NCBI GenBank assembly: GCA_009760855.2
Contig: WPIO01000019.1
Coordinates: 3,421,501 to 3,485,500, forward strand
DNA length: 64,000 bases
Direction of reading: 5' to 3'
From: Cristatella mucedo
Taxonomy: Eukaryota; Bryozoa; Phylactolaemata; Cristatellidae
Below, in pieces: positions 31,051-42,594 of this stretch. Position numbers and translations under genes: made by a program. Within the stretch, counting starts at the first letter, position 1, and every line of letters starts with the position of its first letter. The notes below the pieces were generated by a model. That model saw only the letters and a list, made by a program, of their open reading frames with translations, was not told where the DNA came from and ran no database searches.

Positions 31051-31419
31051 ATGGCCGTCCAATCAGACCCCGACGAACCCGGATGCACTGCTTGAGGGAG
31101 CACCCTGGGAGCACAAGACTCCCAGGCCACGAATTGCTTTTCCTTTCCAGACAGTATGCGGCCGCCACATCTGCCGCCTCCCGGGGAATTCCCTAGGAAC
31201 AATTGGCAGGCGAGCGATGAATGAATGCACTTTACCCTGGGTGACAATAGAGCACCTGGACCGTGATTGATACGCTAGATAGGGCGCTTGTCTTTCTTTT
31301 TCGCCCACCGTTCTGCCTGGCAAAAAAGGCACCCTCTTCCAAAGCGGTTGCGACATGAGCCATCTAGTTGGACAGCGGTGGAAACTTAACAGCAGAGGAA
31401 AGCAGCAGAGAAAATTTCA

Positions 31420-31500
31420 ATAAATAAAACTCATTTGAATAGCGCCCTAAGAGAACTTAATCTCCGTTCAGGTGCTTCACATATACAGCCGAGGGAGCCC
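31420..31500 (-). mobile_element. SINE family 2 tail
   Basis: Plus-strand text AATAGCGCCCTAAGAGAACTT...TTCAGGTGCTTCACATAT is the reverse complement of the common tail. Head absent. Confidence 0.7.
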
Positions 31501-33320
31501 CACCCACGCTGCAGGCAGCTGAAGATCCGGCCAGAAGCAGACGCACACAGACACAAAGCTCTGTGCGAGCACCTAGCACATGCACGAAACATGCCAGAGC
31601 TCGGCAAAAGCAACGCCAAAGCCAACAGCCCGTGCGGCCAGGTCACGTACCATCGTCACAGTCTAGAATCAAGTATAGACACTGGTTCGGAGAAGCCCTC
31701 AGATCCTTTGAGATGGCGGGTATGGAGATGGTGTGTATTTGATGGAGAAGCCTTGGCCATTCTCGCCAACCCACCAGAGGCTGCTGCAAGAAAGCTGCAG
31801 AGGAAAGCAGCAGAGGAAAGCGCTCAGCTTTCATTGGACGATCTGACCAAGCAGCAGTCATGCCGAACCAATTTCGTTACCCACAGGTTCTGCTACGGCT
31901 TTTCTCAGGCACCGCAGACTTTCTGATTGCAACTTCTGGTCTCTCAACAGGCTTCACTTTTATCAATCATCAAGTCCATCTTGAGCACATATCGACTGGC
32001 CTGGGCATCGCTGGTCCGCTGTACTCAGAGACTGTCAACGGGTAAAGTTGACCCGGTTCGCCTTAAACTATGTGGTAATCCAGGGATCGGTGCTCAATCG
32101 GCTTCTTCTTTAAACGAGTCGTACTCTCTCTTAAGTGAAAATAATCAGAAGGGCTCTAAGCAACGCAACGCGTGTCTGATAAGCGTGCGATTTTCCTAAA
32201 ATGCAGCAGTACATTTTTAAGGAAATAAGCTTCTTAGCAAGAGATTCGTTCACCTGCTCAATATGAAATGATAGTGTATGCGTGATAATTCGACAACCAT
32301 TCGCTTCCGATGGGACTAAATTCGGCTTCCCAAGATGGAGTGGGAACAGTTGGGGAGGGGCTGGCCGGGTCAATAGCATACCAGTGGTGTACGTGGGTCG
32401 TAGCAATATCAGAAGGCGTGATGGTTGTGCATCGCTTCTGGCTTAGAATGGAAGCAAGCTCAGTCATTTTCAATCGGCCTGTACGTGATGTCTTTGTATC
32501 TAGATTCTTTACTGCTGCTGTTGCTGTTGTTCACCATTCCTATGCTTAAGCAGACCTCTGCTTAAAGCTCAATTTCATTTGAGCTTTATATGCTGGTAAC
32601 ATTATGCACAAAGACCGGACCAAAATTTTGACAGTAATTTTTAAAGACTTAGGAAATGCAATGCAAACTAATAGAAACCTAAGCCTAGAAAAGTTCATAG
32701 TTTTAGGCAACGCAATTTTTTGTCAAGGTTTTGATAAGGCAGAAAGCAGAGGTACTTGCTACCTAGGTAAAAAAAAAGCATGCAGCTACAGATTAACAAG
32801 AGCCCAGCACTTTTTAATAGCATGAAACACGCACGGAAACTTGCATGCAGACATTCATCAAGACAAAAAGCTTGCATAATCGAGACATGTATTTCCGATC
32901 AAGAGAGGTAGTGTCAAACAAAGGCAATTAGCAAGTGGGAGTGCCTAAATGCACTGGTGCCACGTCGTAGTCTGCAGGCACTCAGACACCTTATCGTTGC
33001 TCACAGTGTCTGACAATCTGGAGCAAGCACAAGAGCATAGGAAGTACGAATTACCTTCGCCAAATCAAGCAGGCACTCATTGTCTTCTGAGCATAGCAGT
33101 TCACGTCAGGCGATTCTAGCCAGTAAGACAATACAAATTATTTCTTTTGCTGCAAGCTAATGGGGCGACTAAAGATCCAACGCGATGCGAAAGCAGAAAT
33201 AGTGGCTTTTGCCATGGCAGGATTAAAGGCATCAAACTCGTTACTCAATCGCTAGTAGGTATCCATCTAAAAAGCACTGAACTAGAACAGCACCACAGCC
33301 CATCAGGGGTTTGGCCCAGT

Positions 33321-33425
33321 TTATGGCTTTGCAGCAATCGCTTGCTTCACGATGTCGACTGCCTCGGCAGCACAGCCCCAGCATAACGTGACACCCGATC
33401 CACCATGGCCATAGTTGTGCACCAC
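33321..33425 (-). CDS. DDO: Oxidase B terminal coding exon 10
   Basis: Residues 306-339 and [22 protein letters not shown] signature. Ends in Ala-Lys-Pro, not a PTS1 signal. Confidence 0.96.
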   Translation of the reverse strand: MVHNYGHGGSGVTLCWGCAAEAVDIVKQAIAAKP

Positions 33426-36400
33426 CTAAGAAGAACACAAACGATTACGAAACACCAACACAGAGACGACGAGCAAAAAGGGAATATAGGTCATGTGAAG
33501 CTAAAGTCACCAACAATTCAAAGGTTACACGCAATGAAAAGCCTTTACTCCAGACCCGGTAGACCAGGTTAGCAGAACGAGAATGGAAGGACGAGCCGCT
33601 TTAATTAAGCTCATTAATTAAGCAGGTGTGAGAGCTTGGCAGGCCTTCCAGATAGCCTGTTCTTGCACCAAGCACCATTTGTTGATGAGAGTATCCAGGA
33701 AGTGCTAGCTCACGGATGGTGCACACAAGTGTCACACACCAGTGAGCGACTACTAGCACGTTCTCTTAGCAAGCTGCTCTTCTTTTGACAACATCATCCT
33801 CGATTGTTCGTCTATGTGGCAACCCATACGCCTGGTCTGGCACATGCCAACAAATATTACACAAAAAAAATCACCATTAGACTTAAATCTTGCCTGCCAC
33901 CGTTGAAAAATGCCACAGGAAAGTAATTATTGTACTGCTATCTTTGTAGTTTTAAGCTTACATTTATAGTTAATCATTATACAGTAAACGTCATGACACG
34001 AATCCTCAAAGATGATCTTTTAGCCTTACTAATCGGTAAACAACAGCCTATACAAGATTTCAGATCAATCCTCATAACTAGCCCACAGCCCACTGCCAAA
34101 AACCATCCACTAAGTGAGCTTACCCAGTCTTCTTCGGAACATAGTATGTGCAATACATTTTATTATCAGATATCTCTTTTTAGACACGATATATCCATCA
34201 AACATAATTTATGATTCGTGGCAATTGCGCGATAAAACAGCATAATCGAGGAGCCCTATGGGTAGCTCATACAGCATCTGCAAGAAATTCCTGTATCATA
34301 ATTAATTTTCCACTTGGAGAATTAGGTATGTTAAACCACCTAAAGACAGAATCATCGCTTGGCAGCAACGTACCCTTTGTAGATATCATAATTTATATAT
34401 TGTAAAGGTCCTAAAAAACGGCCCTGACCGTTCCATTGCAAAAACATTTCGGGTGAGGCGATTAAAAATAAAAACGGTACTATAGTGCTTGCCCATGAAC
34501 GACAGATAACCGCCACTGCTTTCAAGCTTTCTGAAGACTTGCTGCTCTCCATTAGCCTTTGCATTAAATAGCCTCTGGTATAAGTCAATTTAAACACCTG
34601 CAAGTGTTCATGAGGAAGAAGGCCATTAAAAAGGTTCGGTAAAGTTGACAGAGTTGCCCTTGCCGTACACGAGTGTCAAGGCTATTTCGAAAAGCAGTAC
34701 GTATGATGGACTCGGGAGAAACAACATTGTGTAGCTATTGAACATTAAAGTTGAACTACCATGGTAGGGCCATGACAAGTACAAGCAATATCTAGAATGA
34801 TTAAGAGCGATTCAAACATCTTGCAATAGGCCACATTTTAAATTTCAAGAGACAATAACATCTCCTGGCTTTGTACAGATACTCTCAAGCAAAGATCCAT
34901 GCCAACCTAGTATAGACAAGAATAAGGTGCCTGTAATCAGAGGTCATTCAAATTCGTTCAACACGCACGAGGTTTATTTGCGCAAAGCAAAATTGCACCC
35001 TCAAGGTGTTAGGCCGAGAACAATCCACCAAACTGGGCATTTTGCTATCGAATGATGGCCTGCAGTCTTGCTGCCGTGCTTATCCAAGCTTAGTGCAATC
35101 TGTCTGCTCCTGTCATACAATGAATGGCCGGAGCTTACCTGTACATTTTTTCCGTTGAGAACAGCATTTTCGAGCTCCAGGCGCACCTGCGATCGACCAG
35201 GCCTCAGGCCGGTCCAGCTTGTCACGATTTCGGCATGCTGCAATTCAATTTTACCATGCCCAGCCGTTAGCCACGAGTTTGTCGTGGACCATGCTAGTGC
35301 ATGCAGGTAAATCAATAAAGCCAGAAGCTAGATCGGAAAAAGTATTCTGCCACAGCTGAGTAGTGTTCATCGACCATCTCAGAATTAGCACGAACACAGC
35401 CATTAATAATGTGTAGGAAAGCGTGGGCTAGGCCAGACTCCCCAAAAGTCTGCAGTGTTGTTTTTCTACAACTAATTCAGGAGCTTGAAGTCAGCCAAGA
35501 CGGCAAGATCAGGTGGCACACGTTTTGGCCCCTTAAGTATTGTGAGAGCCGGCATACAGTAGAAGTATAATCACAGCAGCACTGACAATCGTAAGCACAC
35601 CAACTTGGCTTCATATGCATGAGCAGGTATCACAAGCACAGCTGAGGCTCCTAAGAGGTTCACCCAGAGAGTGTTGCTGGACCAACTGAACCGGAATATG
35701 TACTGCCTCACTTACTCGAAGATGAGGAAACAGCTGGCTACACCGTTCCAGTACCCCTTGGCTCTCGGCTGCGTCGCTAGTGAGCCGCCAATCACCTTTC
35801 TGGCAAGTTCCACCAAGCACGACCAAGTCAGAACTACAAGCGCCATGGATCAAGAAAGAATGAAATCGCATGCTGCTAAAAGCACGTAGCTCTATAGGGT
35901 GTGTAACAAGAGTAGCAGCAGCAGCTATTCAGTGGTTAGAATGGGGCAGCTGGTAAGAGTTGCCTGCAATGACCCTACATAATTCAAATCTCAGCTAAAG
36001 TGGCATCTGTTTCAGTCAATTTTTCAGGTCCCGGTGAACATGCCTTTTTTCCTCAATGTTTTGCATATGAATGATTCAATGCATGTTACTAGCCAAAGGT
36101 CTTATTAACCGTGGCCATGAGTGTCTTCCTGTTTGCTTTTCTTGCCGATGTGATCGCCAAGCACAATCTAGGCTTTCACCTCTATGCGGGTGACGCTCAG
36201 TTGTACCTTTGCTTTGATCACTCCCAGCCTTCGAGCACGTCGAATTCTCTCAACTCCCTTGCTGCACGTACTGATGACATCCGCACATGGATGGCAGCAA
36301 ATTTCTTAAATTAAATGATGATACAACTAACTTACTAGTTATGGGCAAACCAAGCGTGGTTCAGAAATTGGAATGGCTAACGCTCAAAATCGGCTTTGCC

Positions 36401-38652
36401 AGCAGATCTCCTGTTGAATCTGCACGAAATCTAGGTGTCATGTTCCCAAGTGACCTTTCGTTAGACGACCACATCAGCTCCACAATCAAGTCTGCCTACT
36501 TTCAGCTACGTAACATTGCTAAAATTCGGGCTTGTTTAAATAAAAAATACCATATCAAAGTTGGTCCATGCATTTGTGACACCCCGTCTTGACTTATGTA
36601 ACTCACTACTTGCTGGTCTGCCGGCATGTGCAATCAGGCGCTTACAGCTGGTGCAAAACTCTTGCAGCTAGGCTTGTCTGTCGTGAGTGTTGCAATTGCC
36701 ACATCACACCACTTCTTGCCGACCTGCAGTGGCTACAAGTCAAGCAACAGGTCAAGTTCGAGGTTTTGTCGCTCATTTTTAGGTCCCTTCATACTTTGGC
36801 TCCAGCTTACCTATTAGATCTACTCCCCCACCAGGCCAAGCATCATACCACCCGCTTTTTGGAAACTAACTGTTTACCTATACCTCAACAAACATACCTC
36901 AAATCCTTTGGAGACCGTGCATTTAGTTTGTATACCCGCAAAGCCTGGAACTCACTCCCGACTTTTGTCACGACATCCCCTGACTTGACCACATTTAAAA
37001 AGAAATTAAAAACGCACCTATTTATGGCAGCATTTAGTGGGTCCCTGTGATTCGTCCTTTATGTACTTATGCGTGCTGACACTGTTGCATTCTGCCACTA
37101 ACCACACTTGCATGCTGACCCTGTGCATATCACCCCTAACCCTGTTATTCATGTTGTTTATCATCAACGATACCACTCACCATTCGATCGTGTTTCATTT
37201 GCAGCAAATGTAAAGCACCTAGAAAGAGATTGGGTTCTCTGAGGGGCGCTTTATCAAGTGTATTACTATTATTATTAGCCGAAGCATGATACTTTTGCTT
37301 TTGCTTGCTTGACAACGAGAATGTCACAAACGCCAGGGGTATTGATTCTCTTGTGGCGAGTTGTAAAGTGCCCGGACAGATTAAGTTCTCTTAGGGTGCT
37401 ATACAAAAGACCTAATGTTGTTATTATTATTATTCCTAAAAACCAAAGATATTAGAATACAACAAAGACTACTACACATATACTGCAATTCTAAGACCCA
37501 TGCCTAAGATATGCACTCAAATGACTTTAAGACTACCACGATGGCTGGTCAGCATACTCAAATCAGCTTACTTGGGTATAATATAAGTTGTTTCACCTGA
37601 CTGATTGCAGTTGTCGAGTACGTAAAACATCTTTACGACACTGGTCCTTGCCTGCATAATAAAGCAGAAGAATCTTAGTACGGAGCAACGAGCAAGTGCA
37701 GCCGATACCAAATTAATTAAAAGTATAGAAATGCACGTATATTCGTGGTTCCATTAATAGAAGCCCGTGCCTTAATTGTAACAGGAGTCAGAGAGCTGTC
37801 TAAGAACATATGCAGCTCACACGGAGCTCGAAATCCCATTAAGTGAAAGTGCTAGTCAGATTACGACAAGGTTTGCCCAGAGCTCAGCAGGCAGAAGCTA
37901 CCGGTAGGGTGGTAATAAGATGGTCTTTGCCGCTTAATAAGAAACCACTGATGTGCAAAGTGAGAATGACGTGCAAAATAGCTTTGCAGCATCTGACAAA
38001 TACTCGGGTTACTCGTCCCTACTTACCCAGCCAGGGGGAAACAGCTGCATGTAATATATGTAAACGGCAGTCGCACAAGCATATGATCTCCGAGCAAAAT
38101 GAATTCAGCCTCTTTCATCAAACGCTTACTCGCAACACGTGTCCTCGAACAGGATACACAGAGGTGTCGCCAACCAGTTGTGCAGCCCTCACTCCGCTAC
38201 AGTTGACAATGATGTCATAATCGTTAGCGACCTAGAAAATTTCGTATGATTTCAGCAATGAAAAACAATGCAAAACCACTGTCTTCACTTCACAAGAGAA
38301 TGAGGTGATTTCGACTAACAAAGAAAATCTACTGGGCATAGAGCATATAGCGAGCTGATTGGTCGATAAATGAAGAATTATAAATCAATGCAAAGCAACT
38401 GACATAGCACAACATAGCAGCATGATCCATTAAGAAAAGCACAGCATAGCTCGAGGACAAGCATGCAATCATGTGCCGTCAGTGATATCGAATCAATATA
38501 CTCGGCTATCAACAACCGTAATAATCTACTTCTCAACCACAGAAAAAGCTGTTCCATGACTAGTTCTCAGATAATGGCACACACAAATTCAACTCGCCAC
38601 ACATGCATGCGCACACACTTACGCACACGTGCACACACACTTAAGCAAACGT

Positions 38653-38725
<73 letters not shown>

Positions 38726-41700
38726 CACATCTAATTTTGTATTAGCCACCACCGACCAGCTTTTCTACACTTGTAAGGTTATATATATATTTAATTGGAA
38801 CATGGATCTATGAAATGGCTGTGTGATCATAAAAGGTTGAGGGAAAATTTAGTGTGCCGTGTTAAAATAATGAGTTTAATAATTTAATAATTAATAAAAT
38901 ACTAATTTAATGAATTTAGTAATGATTTAAAGAAAAACACTGCATGCAAACCTTTCCCTAACTTTAAATGAACGTGTGGATGGCTACGAAAGTCCATCCT
39001 TGGAATAAGCATGACAGCTACATTGCTTCAATTGTGCTTGCAAGCAGGCATTTGCAAACAGTCTTTTGTGAAAGAGCTCTTCTGCTAAAATCAATGGAAA
39101 ATTCAGAGCTTGCCGACACTCTGATATGGTGCATAACTGTGATTATATCATTTGCAACTATCTACAATAGCATCAACAGGCAAGCTTACCTCCGACAGAG
39201 ACGAGAGCTTTCGCATTTCGAACTTGCCGCCGGATGACACAAACCTTCAGAAAGATTCGCGGCGCAGACCTGCCAGCGTTGCAACACCCTTGCAAAACCT
39301 CAATACGGTCACACACCATATCAAGGACAAAATTATTACACATAATTTACGTAAACAACTTACGAATGCTAATGGTGTCAAAAAACAAAGCAAATAAGCA
39401 CAGAACGTGTCTTACCAGCTCTGGCCAAAGTCAAAGTTGCATTTGGACTTATGCAGCAACTATTTTGCACCTATAAGGCGGCTGGAGACTTCGGCAGTGG
39501 TACTGCAACTGACGAATGACCGCTACCATTCTGACTATAGCCTTGCGTATATGTATGTATGTATGCTTGTCCTGCGTGTCCTGCAGGAGCTATCAGGAGA
39601 TCTGACGCCAAGGCCTAGCCGATACCTGTCCTAATGCAAATGCTTGCTTAACGTCTTAATACGGGTCATAATTACTTGTCTTAATGCCTGCGCTTGCGCG
39701 GGGCCTCAGCCGACTCCCCCAACCGAGCTGTGTGGACTTTTACCTAACTCCTTCGTATTCCCTCCGGGTAAGCTGCTCGTATTTTGCGGTAAGTGCACAC
39801 GAGCTGTCTTCGGATATGCTTCTCAATAAAAGAACCTGCTTAGCGAAGGGTGTGATGTCGCCATTAGTCAGTACTTACCGACGTGCCTTATATGATCTGC
39901 CGATAAATTGCCCTCTATCCTGCGTCAGCCTCAGCAACCATTCGCCCGTCAGAACTATGAGCTCGTAGTTACTTGCACTGTTTAACACTTGTTCCAATAG
40001 TGGCTCACTCACCTCGGCTTTACAAAGTTTACTGTGGACTACATGGTATTACCGGGTTTCCAGTCAACTCTGCTAGTGCTCTGGCTAGAGGCCATTTAGC
40101 CTGCAAGTCAGTTAATTGGCCGAATACAGAAAAATTCCACCCCCCTGATCTTAGCGTAGGGGCAAGTGCTTGTACGCCAAGGCTCAGGTTGCGGGTTCGA
40201 GTCCTGCAGCAAGCAGCTCTTTATTTCCCATTGCAAGCAGGAGTGATAGCTGCTAAGGCTTTTCTGATGCCATATAAATGAGGTCGTCGAATCGGCCGAC
40301 CTATCCTCTTTACTTTAAATAAATCCCTCAATTTCGATGGATCGCCCATAAATGCACCACCTACGTGCATTAATCCAAGAAATTCAGCCATGCATCTCCT
40401 TTGCTGAAGGAGCTGCAATAGCTCCTTCAGGTGGATCAACGTACATTCAGAGCAACATTCTGTATCTGACCCACAAAGCCTGCCACGACCTGGCTCCTTG
40501 ATACCTAGCTCAACCGCTGCACCAGTTCCAGCATCCTTCGTGCACTCAGATCCTCTAGATCATCTAGGTACATTCTTCTGGTTAGAGACTATTAGTGACA
40601 GAAGCTTTTGCTATGAAGGTTCTAGAATATGGAATTTGCTTCAAAGTTCTTATGCAACGAAATCTCTCTTGCTGCTAACTGTGGCACACCATTTCTATCG
40701 GTCCTACACTGGTATTTCCATATGGTCTTTTCCATTTCTCACTGGTATTTTCAACTTCTTTAACTGCCCTCCCGACTCAGCTATGCTTCTCACTTTCTCT
40801 TTGTTGAGCGAGATGAAGTCTGTCGGCTATCGTATGCATGCCGACAGCCACCAGGTAGGCTTTGAGTGTGCTATAGAAAAATCTCCGGCATAACAACCAC
40901 TTAGGCTTTATGGCTTTGAGGAGTTATAGATTACCGTCATGTAATACATACATACAGAGACTGAGCCAGGATTTTCATCTGGGGAGGACGAGACCTAGAC
41001 AATTTGTACGTAGGTTGGCAAGATCCGAAATATTTTCATGTAGGTGGGGCAAGACCGATAACAAATGAAAAATTATAACACACAATAACAGTGTTTATTT
41101 GACACGAACTCCTCGGTTGCTCATCGAGCAGCATGAAGACATATTTTCGTCGTTGGTGACGGTCGGAAGGCAAAGGAATGGGGGCATCCAAGGTCGCTGC
41201 CCCACTGTAAGGGCAGGGGGCAGATGCCCCTATACCGATGTATATGCACTGCTACTCATACACATACTGCACTCCAGCACTGCACAAATGCATACTTACA
41301 TGCATGCATGCATGCATACTTACATGCATGCATACATACATACATTCATTCATATGTATGTACACTAGTGTTGTAAGTTTTGCTGCACCTGCCCTCCTGT
41401 GAGTACGGTCGATGTATCTTGGTCGGTAGCTGTTGGAACTAATGGACATTTTTGCCTTGTACTATAGAATGTGTTTTCTTTCATTGGCTATAAATAAGCA
41501 GTGTTTTGGTTGGTAAACTGTTGCTCAGGAGGACTTCTGAGCACCAAACCCAAGAAATCTGGAAGTAGGCCTATTTATTGATACCCCCCCCTCAGCAACC
41601 GGATAACTCTGTTACCGATGGCTGGCTGCGGTTCGGATTTCGGTGCCCGGGCTAGAAGTAGTACTTGTCTCATTCATTGGCGTGTTATACGATAGCAATG

Positions 41701-42392
41701 CTAGCTAAATATGCTGTCAGAGCCAATTTGTTTTGCGGTGTACTTTTAAATATGGCCAACACCACAGGTTGCATTTGCAGATGCTATTTATCTAATAGAA
41801 GGTGTGAAATATAATTCATATTTTAATTTTCTTTTGACGTGCAGGCAACACTGGAGAAATTGGGCCCACAACCAGTGCTCTTGGCCTCAGCTGGCAGACC
41901 GTATCGACAAGTGCAGGCACTTGAACCAGCTATGGGTAAGGGAGGCAGCTTTCCAGATTTTGTGAAGGGGTCAGCTGTGGTCTCACTATCTCGGGAAGGT
42001 CAGCAACCAAGAGATCGCTCCAAAGCTGAGAATAAGTGAAAAAACGGTGCGAAACATTTGCAAAATGTCAGTGCTAGAGACGATGAAGAACCGGCTTGCA
42101 TCTGGCCGCCTCGGGTTTCTATCAGAGAGATGGTCGGCTCCTGAAAATGGAGTCCCATTGAAGGCTCATGTTGTACCTGCTCGAGTCCAGGCCAAAACAC
42201 TTAAGCTTAGCACTAGCAAGATCCACAGTGAACAGACGGTGAGGTGAAAACTCGAGAAAAACAGGCTTCCGGCAGGAATAGTGAAGAATCCTGTAATATT
42301 GACGAAAGCTCACAAAGCCTTGAGTGGGTGAACAACACAGACAGAAACACACAGAGACAAACACATACACTGAGACAAATGAAAGCACACGT

Positions 42393-42438
<46 letters not shown>

Positions 42439-42533
42439 ATAAGCACGTTCACATACATGAACACACACGCGCGTGTGCACTCATTCACTCAAAACATAAA
42501 AACGTACACACACACATGCCCAGAAACACACAC

Positions 42534-42594
<61 letters not shown>

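Larger units (their letters stand above)
30874..33320. other. Intergenic region between oxidases A and B
   Basis: About 2.4 kb. The first part is the GC-rich promoter area of copy A with its possible leader. A SINE 2 tail lies at 31420-31500. The remainder is the 3' flank of copy B, with no coding signal. Confidence 0.6.

Noticed and set aside
36100-37285. Endogenous virus origin of the reverse-transcriptase text
   Set aside because: The LHWLP and KAWNSLP motifs, the ATT-repeat tail and the absence of LTRs, protease or envelope identify a non-LTR retrotransposon.
41285-41358. CRISPR-like or regulatory direct repeats
   Set aside because: They are simple CATG/CATA tetranucleotide repeats without spacers.
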